Notes: generated from the sequence alone by a model not told the origin. DNA of 64,000 nucleotides from Pseudomonas sp. KUIN-1 (GCF_009176725.1 NZ_AP020337.1:868001-932000); one strand, 5' to 3'. Shown: positions 19,863 through 28,410, counted from the first letter of the stretch. Program-made: numbers and translations.

Positions 19863-20807
19863 TTATTTGAATTCGGCGCGATAGGCTGCCAGGTTGGCTT
19901 TGGTCACCAGCGTGACGGGAATGCTCTGTTCGCGAGCCACGGTCTTTCCGGACAACAGCGCCAGCGCCGACTCCACCGCCGTCTTGCCCATGGCCTGGGT
20001 ATTCTGTTGCACCACCACCGCGACAGAGCCGTCATCCAGACCCTGCACTGCCTGAGAGGACAGGTCCCACCCGAAAATCCTGACCCGCTCGCCCGCACCT
20101 TGCGACACGCTCGCGGCAACCGAGCCAATCAGGGCGGGTTCGCCAGTGGCATAAATGATCTGCAGATCAGGGTTGGCGGTCAGCAGGTTTTCCGCCGCAG
20201 CCTGGGCGGTGTCCTGCACATTGTTACCGTCGACGGTATTGACGATCTTCGCCTGGCTGGCGGTCTTCGCCAGACCCTCGCGGAAGCCGTCCAGACGCAG
20301 ATTCTGCACATAAGAGCCGAGGGCTCCGACCACGCCGATGCTGGCTTTGCCCGCCAGTTCGCGGTTGATGTATTCGCCGGTGTACTGGCCCATCTGTCGG
20401 GCTGCCTCGCGGTTATCCACGCCGACCTGCACGGCATTGTCGCCATTGATCACAGCATCGATTGCCACCACCGGGATTCCCGCCTGCGCGGCTGCGGTGA
20501 CTGCCGGCTTGATACCGTTGACGTCGATGGCGCAGAGCAGAATGGCGTCGACTTTGTCCTGAATATAGGCCTCGATGGCGTCGTTCTGGGCTGACGGATT
20601 GTCGTTGGCGTTGAACACCACCAGCTCTGCTCCGGCAGCTTTCGCCGCCGCCTGTGCGCCTTGGGTAATCTGGGTGAAATACAGCGCCTGTTGGTTGACC
20701 TGTACCAGAGCCAGACGTTTGCCGGTCTGGGCCTGAATGATGGGTGACAACGCCAAGGCCAAAACAACGCCGAGGGTCAGGGTGAAACGCTTGCTCAAAC
20801 GCAGCAT
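19863..20807 (-). CDS. Ribose/galactose-type periplasmic binding protein
   Basis: A 314-aa RbsB-like solute receptor with a signal peptide ending near IIQAQ (residue 25). The mature protein shows FTQITQGAQAAAKAAG, VDAILLCAIDVNGIKPAV and IYATGEPALIGSVAA, typical of the fold. The ATG at 20807 is chosen because TAGGAGG lies six bases upstream; an ATG two codons earlier would be abutted by that same ribosome site. It is the promoter-proximal gene of the five-gene catabolic operon and follows a LacI-type operator. Substrate unknown; probably a sugar derivative. Confidence 0.9.
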   Translation of the reverse strand: MLRLSKRFTLTLGVVLALALSPIIQAQTGKRLALVQVNQQALYFTQITQGAQAAAKAAGAELVVFNANDNPSAQNDAIEAYIQDKVDAILLCAIDVNGIKPAVTAAAQAGIPVVAIDAVINGDNAVQVGVDNREAARQMGQYTGEYINRELAGKASIGVVGALGSYVQNLRLDGFREGLAKTASQAKIVNTVDGNNVQDTAQAAAENLLTANPDLQIIYATGEPALIGSVAASVSQGAGERVRIFGWDLSSQAVQGLDDGSVAVVVQQNTQAMGKTAVESALALLSGKTVAREQSIPVTLVTKANLAAYRAEFK

Positions 20808-20849
20808 TGCCATCCTCCTAGCCTGATCGCCGGTGTGGCAAATCAGATC

Positions 20850-20865
20850 GGTAAACCGGTTTACC
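20850..20865. promoter_or_regulatory. 16-bp palindromic LacI operator
   Basis: GGTAAACCGGTTTACC is a perfect 16-bp palindrome with a central CG, typical of LacI/GalR operators. It lies 43 bp before the binding-protein start. A second inverted repeat (CATTTGTCT at 20865-20873 with AGACAAATG at 20882-20890) abuts it. The LacI protein encoded at 21066-22079 is the likely ligand. Confidence 0.75.
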
Positions 20866-21065
20866 ATTTGTCTCAAAAAAAAGACAAATGAGTTTTGTCT
20901 TCAGGTTTGAAAACTAGAGAAAGCAGATTGTGTGCCATTTTTTCCGCAATGCCTGCCAGTGACCGTACAGCCTTGATGCGCCACAGTTTTCCGCAATCAT
21001 CGGCTTTTCAGGAGGCAAACGGCAGTGCACTGATTTAAGGCCGGGTGTTACTTGTTGCCCCGCAA

Positions 21066-22079
21066 TCAGTCACTGCGCTTTGCTACCGTGCCCCGACAGA
21101 CCAGCTCTACGGGTACGCGCACGATGTCCTGCGCACAGTCGCCGCCCGTCATCCTCTGCAGCAGTTGCGCCACGCCGAGACGGCCAAGCTCTCTGGAGGA
21201 TTGGCGGATGGTACACAGCGGCGGGGTCAGCAGGCTGGCGTACACGGCGTCGTCGAAACCCACCAGCGACATGGCGCCGGGCACGCTGATAGTGCGCTCA
21301 CGCAGGACATCGAGCACGCCCAGGGCGATGAAGTCACTGGCGGCGAAAATCGCCCCCGGAGGGTCGGGCAGGGTGAGTAGCTGTGCGGTCGCGATACGCC
21401 CGAACTCACGGCTGTAATCCCCAAAGCACAGGTATTCCGGCACCTCTGCGATGCCCGCCAGCGCGAGCGCTTCCCGGTAGCCGGCATAGCGCTCGCGGGC
21501 ACTCATCAAGGCCGACGGCCCGGACACATGAGCGATGCGTCGATGGCCATGGCGGATCAGGTAGTCCGTCGCCAGGCGACCGCCCTGATGATTGTCGGCG
21601 AAGACTTTGGGCTGCGAGGTGCCGGGAACGTCTTCGTCGAGCAGAATGATATTGCGGTAGCTCATCAGCTGACTGGCCAGCGTGCCGTCATCCGGGCGGT
21701 TGCTGACCAGTAGCAAGCCATCGACGTTACGTGAATCCAGCCAACGCACAAACGTGCTTTCGCGCTCAAGCAGGTTGCGGGTGACACACAGCACCAGGTT
21801 ATAACCGTGTGCGGACGCCTCTTCCTCGGCCGCGTCTGCCAGCTCGGCGAAAAACGGGTTGGCGATGTCCGGCAGCACCAGGCCGATGGTCTCACTGCCG
21901 CCTTTGCTCAGGCGCCGGGCCAGACTGTTGCCCCGGTAGTCCAGCGCCTTGATCGCCATGTCGATACGTTGCGCGGTTTCCGGCGGCAGGCTGATGCTTC
22001 GGTTCAGATAGCGCGACACCGCAGCCTTGGAAAGACCTGCATGGTTGGCAACATCCTTGAGCGTTACGGGTCTGGTCAT
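21066..22079 (-). CDS. LacI-family repressor of the 15-21 kb catabolic operon
   Basis: A 337-aa regulator with the LacI helix-turn-helix at residues 6-30 (LKDVANHAGLSKAAVSRYLN), a hinge (NSLARRLSKGGS) and a sensor domain (IGLVLPDIANPFFAELADAA, AIFAASDFIALGVLD). It is transcribed in the same direction as the transporter operon, 258 bp upstream of the binding-protein start, and the palindrome at 20850-20865 lies between them. Local repression is therefore the simplest model. Confidence 0.9.
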   Translation of the reverse strand: MTRPVTLKDVANHAGLSKAAVSRYLNRSISLPPETAQRIDMAIKALDYRGNSLARRLSKGGSETIGLVLPDIANPFFAELADAAEEEASAHGYNLVLCVTRNLLERESTFVRWLDSRNVDGLLLVSNRPDDGTLASQLMSYRNIILLDEDVPGTSQPKVFADNHQGGRLATDYLIRHGHRRIAHVSGPSALMSARERYAGYREALALAGIAEVPEYLCFGDYSREFGRIATAQLLTLPDPPGAIFAASDFIALGVLDVLRERTISVPGAMSLVGFDDAVYASLLTPPLCTIRQSSRELGRLGVAQLLQRMTGGDCAQDIVRVPVELVCRGTVAKRSD

Positions 22080-22470
22080 GGCGGTCGGCTTTGTGGCCTG
22101 AAAAACGAAGTATTGAAATGAGGTGCCGGTATCTTCTCATGCGTGCCCGAACAGCCCGACGATTTTCTCTGCGGGTGACGTCGAAAAAATCCAGGCCGGG
22201 CATTGGCCGGCCAGCTATCGTTGACCTTCTGCACGTTTGCGACACGCTCTGCTTGAGCGAATGTGTGCCGTCTTGAGCTATTGGTACGTAACTAAATATG
22301 GCGCATTATTTATATGTTGTCGTATGACTTATGTCTGATCACTTCATCACACACCACGATCATGCAAGTAGTCCAGATATTCCTTGCATTGGCTCTAAGA
22401 CATTCGCCACGAATGTCGATCACTTACAGTGATAATTGTCCATTAAAGAAGCCTCTCTTGTTTGCTTAAT
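22080..22470. other. AT-rich boundary region upstream of the effector block
   Basis: About 390 bp with no supported gene, operator or RNA. From about 22270 the sequence becomes noticeably AT-richer than the flanking catabolic operon, marking the left edge of the effector region. No insertion sequence, tRNA or direct-repeat boundary was recognised. Confidence 0.4.
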
Positions 22471-22498
22471 GGAACCGCACAGCACACTGCGACACTCA
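22471..22498 (+). promoter_or_regulatory. Hrp box (HrpL promoter) upstream of hopAG1
   Basis: GGAACC at 22471-22476, 15 bases, then ACACTCA at 22492-22498. The HrpL consensus is GGAACC-N15/16-CCACNNA, so only the first base of the -10 block differs. It lies 291 bp before the preferred hopAG1 start, leaving a long leader that contains a possible small ORF. Confidence 0.75.
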
Positions 22499-22540
22499 TT
22501 TACTCCATTTTCCAGTAAATGCAGGCGATGGGTGTTTGCG

Positions 22541-22789
22541 ATGAATGCCATTCAGCCAATTATAAGCTCGGCTTATTTTCAATACTCTCTCGGTGATAGC
22601 AATTGGCTGCTTTCTTGGGGCTCTTCATTATCAACAGGCGTTATCCATGATTGGATCAATCCGAAAAGTGGCTATTTGCCTTGCGAGTATCGGCTGATCG
22701 CGTTCGAGTCTGATAAAGGTCCTGATGCCTGTAATTCCAAGGACGAATGTTCATCGCGAGCCCCAAGACGAACGTTCAGGAGTGCTTAA
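22541..22789 (+). CDS. Possible 82-codon leader ORF overlapping hopAG1 start
   Basis: An 82-aa frame beginning MNAIQPIISS lies between the Hrp box and hopAG1; its TAA stop shares a base with the hopAG1 ATG (TAATG), an arrangement typical of translational coupling. There is no convincing ribosome site, it has no signal or membrane segment, and at 82 aa it is shorter and less acidic than usual type III chaperones. It may be only a fortuitous open frame in the leader or a remnant. Confidence 0.3.
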   Translation: MNAIQPIISSAYFQYSLGDSNWLLSWGSSLSTGVIHDWINPKSGYLPCEYRLIAFESDKGPDACNSKDECSSRAPRRTFRSA

Positions 22790-24897
22790 TGATAAATCCC
22801 GTAAAACACAATTTTAGTCACCTTGGGTTTTCAAACGCTCAAAGTACCTCGGCACTGGGGCCTGCCAGTAATAAAGTGCCCAACTTTGTTTCGCGAGGGC
22901 GAGGCAAGGGAGTTCCAGTGGAGCAATTCAATACTGCCGAAGAGTGTCGTTTGGCGGGTCGGCAGGACAGCGTACTGGATTCGATAGACGGCAAAGAGTT
23001 CATGCGACTGCTGCAGAAGTACACGGCCTCTGAAACAACCGAAGAAGAATTTGCGGACCTGAGAGCCTCCATACCGCGCTACTCCATTGAGTTGGCCAAG
23101 TCGGATCAGCCTAAAGTGCTTTATCGGGGGATATCTCTGGATGATGAGGCGGCGTCGCTGTTACTGAATACCTCCAAGGGTTACCGCAGTCGCGAAATAG
23201 CCCATGGTCTTATTCACGGCCTGCGCGTGGTTAAAGGCGTTTACACCGCGACCGGGGTGGCCAGTGCCTCGACAGTGTCAAACGTTTCGCAAGGCTTTGC
23301 GCTGGTGAACGCGAAGAGGAAAAAAGAAACACCGGTTCTTTTTGTACTGAAAGCGATGCCTGCCGTTCCCGCGCTCAACCACAGTGGTGCAAAGGGTGTG
23401 ACACTCAGTGAGAGCCGGTTGCCGTTATCGGCGGCCAGCAAGAGTGAACACGAAGTCATTCTGGATATCACCAACCGGTACGAAATTACGCAGGCTCGCC
23501 GGAGCGGTGAGTTTATTGTCGTCGACATGACGGTTTTAGGGCGGTCCAAGAGGGGAGGTGAATTCGCCCTCGTCGAGACTGACAAATGGAAACAACTCTC
23601 TGGCGCCAAGGGCTCTAATCCAGGTGGATTGTTTCAAGCGCCCAATGGCGTTAAGTGGTATGTGAAAACCAACCCGTCTGCCAATAGACTTCGAAACGAG
23701 GTGCTTGCCTCCAGACTGTACCGTGCCGCAGGAATCGATGTTCCTGACATAGAACTGGCGTCCCGCAAAGGCAAGCCCGCACTGATTTCAAAACTGATAG
23801 TAGGGAACCCCAAAGACCTCGATACGCTGGCAAAAAATAGTCAGTTGAAGTGCGGCTTTGCTGTGGATGCCTGGCTGGCGAACTGGGATGTCATCGGTCT
23901 GACGGGGGACAATGTCATCTTCAATCACCGTAACAAACCTGTGCGCATCGACCTTGGCGGTGCGCTGGTCTTCCGCGCCCAAGGGGAGCACAAGGGTAAT
24001 CAGTTCGGTACCACGCCCATGGAGCTGGTCACGATGCTGTCTCGTGAAGACAATTCGTCCAGTCGTGCCTTCCGGAAAATCGAGCGTAATGACATCCGCG
24101 AGGGTATTGCAGCGATAGAAAAAATACCGGATGCGCGTATTGCCGCACTTTGCGCAGAACACGGCCCTGGCAATCACAGCGAACGCATTGAGCTCGGCAA
24201 GAGACTGATCAGTCGGAAGAAGTGGCTTGTCGATATGAAGCAGACGCTTCCTTATATTCATCGCCGAAAGAACGAGCGCGGCGATGTTGTGACTGTTAAA
24301 AACCCCACGTCACCCAGCGCGGCGGATACGTGGCGTGATCGATACGCAACCGCCGTTTTTGTACCTCACAGCGCTGTCCGTGGCAGCATGAACAACCTGC
24401 CGTTCAGATCATTTACACCCCCAGACACGATGGATGGCTGGCGCCGATTTACAACCCGGGCGGTCAACTTCACAGAGCCGGAATTCAAGCGTTCTCCGCA
24501 CCTTGCTCCCGCCAGTGGAGCGATCATTTTTGAGCCCGACGGCAGGGTATGGATCACCGAGCCGACCAATCACCCGTTCGGCGCAACGCACGCTTTTCCC
24601 AAGGGAAAGCAGGAAGCCGGTCTGAACTTGAGGACCAATGCACTCAAGGAAGTCTACGAAGAGACGGGGCTTCTGGTGGAATTCCACGGCTTTATCGGTG
24701 ACTACGACCGAACAACATCCCGTACTCGTTATTACCTTGCCAAACGCATAGATGGCATACCGTCCGATATGGGTTTTGAATCTCAAAGCGTCAAGCTGGC
24801 AAACATTACCGAGGCCAAAAGACTGCTACCCAACGCCGTGGATATTGCCATCTTGCGAGACGCAGAACGGGCTTATCTAAAGGGCCCTTTCAAATGA
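22789..24897 (+). CDS. hopAG1: Type III effector HopAG1, ART-like / kinase-fold-like / Nudix protein
   Basis: A 702-aa protein. The start at 22789 is chosen for the AGGAG seven bases upstream; an in-frame ATG 14 codons earlier is less likely. Residues 1-40 are Ser/Asn-rich with few acids, as in type III secretion signals. Residues about 95-250 resemble an R-S-E ADP-ribosyltransferase: Arg113 in YRGI, the Ser block STVSNVSQGF at 161-170, and Glu220-x-Glu222 in SEHEVIL. Residues about 270-450 look kinase-fold-like (WYVK, Lys293; GDNVIF; RIDLGGAL, Asp388). Residues about 575-690 form a Nudix domain with box G606-x5-L-x7-KEVYEETGL; the first consensus Glu is Leu612 but the metal-binding EExG part is intact. 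Assignment to HopAG1 rests on the Nudix domain and the neighbouring hopAH1 and hopAI1. The ART and kinase readings are my own inference. Confidence 0.85.
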   Translation: MINPVKHNFSHLGFSNAQSTSALGPASNKVPNFVSRGRGKGVPVEQFNTAEECRLAGRQDSVLDSIDGKEFMRLLQKYTASETTEEEFADLRASIPRYSIELAKSDQPKVLYRGISLDDEAASLLLNTSKGYRSREIAHGLIHGLRVVKGVYTATGVASASTVSNVSQGFALVNAKRKKETPVLFVLKAMPAVPALNHSGAKGVTLSESRLPLSAASKSEHEVILDITNRYEITQARRSGEFIVVDMTVLGRSKRGGEFALVETDKWKQLSGAKGSNPGGLFQAPNGVKWYVKTNPSANRLRNEVLASRLYRAAGIDVPDIELASRKGKPALISKLIVGNPKDLDTLAKNSQLKCGFAVDAWLANWDVIGLTGDNVIFNHRNKPVRIDLGGALVFRAQGEHKGNQFGTTPMELVTMLSREDNSSSRAFRKIERNDIREGIAAIEKIPDARIAALCAEHGPGNHSERIELGKRLISRKKWLVDMKQTLPYIHRRKNERGDVVTVKNPTSPSAADTWRDRYATAVFVPHSAVRGSMNNLPFRSFTPPDTMDGWRRFTTRAVNFTEPEFKRSPHLAPASGAIIFEPDGRVWITEPTNHPFGATHAFPKGKQEAGLNLRTNALKEVYEETGLLVEFHGFIGDYDRTTSRTRYYLAKRIDGIPSDMGFESQSVKLANITEAKRLLPNAVDIAILRDAERAYLKGPFK

Positions 24898-24940
24898 ATT
24901 TCATCTGCTTGAACGCGTAAAGACGATAAAGAGGATTTCT

Positions 24941-24969
24941 GAAACCCTGTACAAAAAACCGTTCACCCA
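24941..24969 (+). promoter_or_regulatory. Hrp box-like sequence upstream of hopAH1
   Basis: GAAACC at 24941-24946, 16 bases, then TCACCCA at 24963-24969. Relative to GGAACC-N16-CCACNNA there is one substitution in each block. It lies 34 bp before the hopAH1 start, a usual distance. Confidence 0.6.
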
Positions 24970-25002
24970 AACGCGTTACCTCCACAAAAAAGGAGTAATG
25001 AA

Positions 25003-26286
25003 ATGAGTATGAATACCTCTGTAAACAACAACAGTCCGGGGTGGTCGCCTGTCTCGTCGGGCAACCTGGCTCCGAGTCCGGACTATTCAGGTAAGTCGTC
25101 GAGCAATGCCGTGCACTTTCTTCCTCCGGAAAGTACCCAGCGCTCGCCGAACACGGTGAGTTGGGGGAATGGCGCGCCGACAACCGCCACCGCCGGGAAT
25201 GGACAAGCACGAGGGGGCGATCAAAGTGACTTGATCGAGGCGTTGACGACGCTGATTCAGGCGCTGCTGAAACGCTTGCTCGGTGATTCTTCCGCAAGTA
25301 ACTCTTCTGCAAATAACCCTTCCGAGAACCCGTCCCCTGCTTCGTCCGGGCCAGGTCGGGCTTCTGCTTCTCCCGGCGGTGCTGCCAGTTCGACGCCAGA
25401 CTCAGGACTGTCTGAGCAGTCAAATCAAGCCCAACCGTTCAATAACACTGGCTTGGGTTCTCATGGCGGCGCGAATACGGTTCCTGACCGGATTGCGTCT
25501 CCTGAGGCAGCGCAAAAAATGGTCGAAGACGTGAAAAATGCCGGAGGGGGAACACTTCGCATCCAGATGACCCATGACCAGATCAATGACCCGGCGCAAA
25601 TGGCCAAACTCAAGGCGATGGTCGATGCCGGCGACAAACAAGGGGTCAAGATTCAGTTTACGTTTCGTGACAACGCCAATGGCGGCGGTGGCAATGTCTT
25701 GTCCGGCGACAAGCTCCAACAAGCCGCCGACGATGTCAAAAACGTGGTTTCTGCCCTTGGAAACCATCCGAGTTTTGTACTCGATACGTTCAATGAGGGC
25801 GGCAAGAGTGCCACTCAGGGTTGGGCCGATATGCAGAGCACGTTGATCAAGTCAGCCCGCGACGCTGGTTACAAAGGCGACATCGTGGTGGAGGACAGCA
25901 ATTGGGGTGGTGGTCTGACGGCCGGCGGGGAAAGCGGGCTGGTCAAATACGCTGATCAGCTGAAAGCCGCCAATGGCAGCAACAACCCTGGCCTGATCGG
26001 CAGCATCCATGAGTACGCCAGCGGCGCCGATGCCTCTTCGCGTTTGTCATCGGAGATCAAGGCGCTTACGAGCGCGGGCTTCAAGCCGCAAATCGGTGAA
26101 GTCGGTAACGCCAACTGGACCGGGGGCGGTAACTTCGAACAGCGCGACGGCGCCAACCAGGCCGTGAAAGACAACATGGGCGCCCTGAAAGCGGCCGGGG
26201 CCGATGTGCTGCCATGGATGGACCAGTTCGAGAACGGCAAGATCAAACACGATGTCGGGTTCTCGAAAGGCGATCAGTTTTCCTGA
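25003..26286 (+). CDS. hopAH1: Type III effector HopAH1, harpin-like N-terminus with GH5-like glycosidase domain
   Basis: A 427-aa protein. The start follows AGGAG at seven bases. Residues 1-150 are Ser/Asn/Gly/Pro-rich and disordered-looking with one amphipathic helix (SDLIEALTTLIQALLKRLLG, 75-94), recalling harpins. Residues about 155-425 look like a clan GH-A family 5 barrel: Arg186 in LRIQ, Asn264-Glu265 in TFNE as acid/base, His337 and Tyr339 in HEY, Glu366 in IGEVG as nucleophile, and Trp405. Six or seven of the usual invariant GH5 residues can thus be placed. Cellulase or mannanase activity is possible. There is no Sec signal, so type III export fits. It has its own Hrp-box-like sequence 34 bp upstream. 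The HopAH1 name rests on context and recognition of the family. Confidence 0.82.
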   Translation: MSMNTSVNNNSPGWSPVSSGNLAPSPDYSGKSSSNAVHFLPPESTQRSPNTVSWGNGAPTTATAGNGQARGGDQSDLIEALTTLIQALLKRLLGDSSASNSSANNPSENPSPASSGPGRASASPGGAASSTPDSGLSEQSNQAQPFNNTGLGSHGGANTVPDRIASPEAAQKMVEDVKNAGGGTLRIQMTHDQINDPAQMAKLKAMVDAGDKQGVKIQFTFRDNANGGGGNVLSGDKLQQAADDVKNVVSALGNHPSFVLDTFNEGGKSATQGWADMQSTLIKSARDAGYKGDIVVEDSNWGGGLTAGGESGLVKYADQLKAANGSNNPGLIGSIHEYASGADASSRLSSEIKALTSAGFKPQIGEVGNANWTGGGNFEQRDGANQAVKDNMGALKAAGADVLPWMDQFENGKIKHDVGFSKGDQFS

Positions 26287-26297
26287 TCCTGCTTCAT

Positions 26298-26325
26298 GGA
26301 ACCTGTTTTACCTGTCGACCGCTCA
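26298..26325 (+). promoter_or_regulatory. Hrp box upstream of broken hopAI1
   Basis: GGAACC at 26298-26303, 15 bases, then CCGCTCA at 26319-26325, differing from CCACNNA at one base. It lies 126 bp before the hopAI1 ATG. The promoter appears usable even though the coding sequence is disrupted. Confidence 0.65.
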
Positions 26326-26450
26326 GCGGGCAGCTATCTGCGAGGTCGTCAACGAGCAGTGCAGAGCGGCGAGTTGAAGAGGTTGCGCAGATGCTGCGCT
26401 ATCTGCGCAACCCCCTTTTTCATGACCGATAAGTAGCAGGTATAAAAGCT

Positions 26451-27239
26451 ATGCCTATCAACAGACCCGCCTTCAATTTAAAACTCAATACGGCAATTGC
26501 CCAGCGGACTTGAAGAAGGATGCAGGTGCGCAATTGCGCCGTTTGAATCAGAGCGAAGTGCGTGCCAATACACCGACACGTTTCGCCGTTCACCATCGTG
26601 CCCCCACTTATGACGTCGCACAAAGCGCGTTGGGTGAAAATCACGGTGGCTGGACTGCCGCCAATCATTTCAAGATGACGGGGTCTGAGGTCTTCATCCA
26701 TATGGATCGCCTGGAGCCGAACTGCAAGGGGGAGTTTGCCGGAGACAAGATCCACCTCAGCGTTGCACCTGAGGATGTACCGCATGCATTCAATACTGCA
26801 GGCGAGCGACAGTCCGGTTGACTCGTGGAAAGTGACTGACATGAAATGCCTGCAAGCAGAGATGCCGGCGGCAAAGCAGCGCGTGGCGCTGGGCGCTCAG
26901 TTCACGATCTACGCCAAGCCCGACCGTGCAGACAACACCTACAGCCCAGAGTACATGGGCAAAATGAGGGGGATGATCAGCAGTATCGAACAGGAGTTGA
27001 GCGCCGCCGGTGTAAGGCAGAGCAGCCATCGCCCGGACTCCGATGTCTCCCCGGGGCACTGGAGCTATGCGTCTTATCGCAATGAGCATAAAAGCAACAG
27101 ATCAGGGACTTCCAATCAGCACAGGAACCTGGAGGCCGAGCTTTTTTTCCAGTTGGTCTCATTCTCTGATGGGGCTTCAGGGTCATCGAGGTCCAGCGCT
27201 GACCATCAGGCCTTGCTGCCGCCGCCGTGGGCCCGGTAA
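26451..27239 (+). pseudogene. hopAI1: hopAI1, OspF/SpvC-family phosphothreonine lyase, disrupted by two frameshifts
   Basis: Intact family members remove phosphate from MAP kinases by beta-elimination. The beginning MPINRPAFNLKLNTAIAQ matches SpvC/HopAI1, but the frame stops at TGA 26511-26513. The homologous protein continues one frame back from 26510 (KKDAGAQLRRLNQ to VFIHMDR and FAGDKIHLSVAPEDV), stops at 26821, and resumes in the original frame from about 26790 (ASDSPVDSWKVTDM to DSDVSPGHWSYASYRNEHKS). The first break fits loss of one T in ACTTTGAAG; the second fits a short deletion (about 14 bases judged against SpvC). The catalytic Lys in WKVTDM, the His in DKIHLSV and the phosphate-binding Arg in SYRNE survive. 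Either the gene is dead or the sequence has two errors; independent lesions favour a pseudogene. Confidence 0.85.
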
Positions 27240-27333
27240 GGCTGTTTTTCTGAGCATTGCCGTGCGACCGGGGTTTGTGTCGTGAAACGTGGGTGTCGAA
27301 AGAAACGCTGGCTGCACGGCGACAGCTTCGGGT

Positions 27334-28410
27334 TCACCGGTGCAGGATCGCCTGATGAATCTCCTGCAGCGGAATGATCCGCTGCGCCGCGTTCAGTTTG
27401 ATCGCTTCCTTGGGCATGCCGAACACCACGCAACTGGCCTCGTCCTGAGCCACTGTCGCGCTGCCGGCGTCGAGCATTTCCTTGAGCCCGCGTGCGCCGT
27501 CGTCGCCCATGCCGGTCATGATGATGCCGGTGGCGTTCTTGCCGGCGAATTTGGCCACCGAACGGAACAGCACGTCCACCGAAGGACGATGGCGGTTGAC
27601 CAGCGGGCCGTCGATGACCTGGACGTGATAATAGGCGCCGCTGCGCGTGACCATCATGTGTTTACCGCCGGGGGCGATCAGCGCGAGGCCGGGCAGGATG
27701 CGGTCGTTGTTTCTGGCCTCGCGCACCTCGATCTGACTCAGGCTGTTCAGGCGTTCGGCGAACGATGCGGTGAATTTCTCCGGCATGTGCTGGACGATGA
27801 CCATGCCGGGACAGACGCGGGGCAGGGCAGTCAGCACCGCTTCGAGTGCCTGTGTACCGCCTGTCGAGGTGCCGATGGCGACGATGCGTTCAGTGGTCTG
27901 CGCCATGGCATGGCCGCTGGCAGCCGGCAAAATGGCATCGGCGGTCAGTTTGCTGGCTGGGGTCAGCACCGGGGCGGCGGTGCGCTTGCCGAGGTTTCTG
28001 ACGTTGGAGTTGGCTGCTGCGCGTACTGCTGCAACCAGCTCGGCGGCCGAATCGATGAGGAAGTTCTTCAGCCCGGTGGTGGGCTTGGTGATGATTTCCA
28101 CCGCCCCGGCAGACAGCGCCTGCAATGAGGTTTCCGCGCCTTTCTGGGTCAGCGACGAGCAGATCACCACCGGCGTCGGCCGCTCGCTCATGATCTTCTT
28201 GAGAAAGGTGATGCCGTCCATGCGCGGCATTTCCACGTCCAGCACAATGACGTCCGGCCATTCCTGAGCGAGCTTGCTCATGGCAAATATCGGGTCTGAC
28301 GCCGCGCCCATCACATGAATATCGGGGGTGTCGTTGAGAATGGCCACCAGTACCTGACGAACTACAGCCGAATCATCGACCAGCAGTACGCTGATTTTTT
28401 TGTTTGGCAT
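27334..28410 (-). CDS. cheB: CheB chemoreceptor methylesterase/glutamine deamidase
   Basis: A 358-aa response regulator with a receiver domain (Asp12/13, phospho-acceptor Asp58, Lys109) joined by a linker of about 45 residues to the methylesterase domain. The catalytic triad is visible: Ser182 in GTSTGG, His208 in VQHMP, Asp304 in GMGDDG. It removes methyl groups from MCPs during adaptation. It is the last gene of the leftward chemotaxis operon and overlaps cheD by 38 bp. Confidence 0.95.
   Translation of the reverse strand: MPNKKISVLLVDDSAVVRQVLVAILNDTPDIHVMGAASDPIFAMSKLAQEWPDVIVLDVEMPRMDGITFLKKIMSERPTPVVICSSLTQKGAETSLQALSAGAVEIITKPTTGLKNFLIDSAAELVAAVRAAANSNVRNLGKRTAAPVLTPASKLTADAILPAASGHAMAQTTERIVAIGTSTGGTQALEAVLTALPRVCPGMVIVQHMPEKFTASFAERLNSLSQIEVREARNNDRILPGLALIAPGGKHMMVTRSGAYYHVQVIDGPLVNRHRPSVDVLFRSVAKFAGKNATGIIMTGMGDDGARGLKEMLDAGSATVAQDEASCVVFGMPKEAIKLNAAQRIIPLQEIHQAILHR

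Noticed and set aside
22080..22470. Possible insertion sequence or tRNA attachment site at the effector island edge
   Set aside because: No inverted repeats, target duplications or tRNA-like cloverleaf was recognised in this AT-rich stretch.
24998..25006. Three-codon ATG-AAA-TGA overlapping the hopAH1 start
   Set aside because: Too short to be a gene; likely chance overlap just after the ribosome site, although a minor effect on initiation cannot be excluded.
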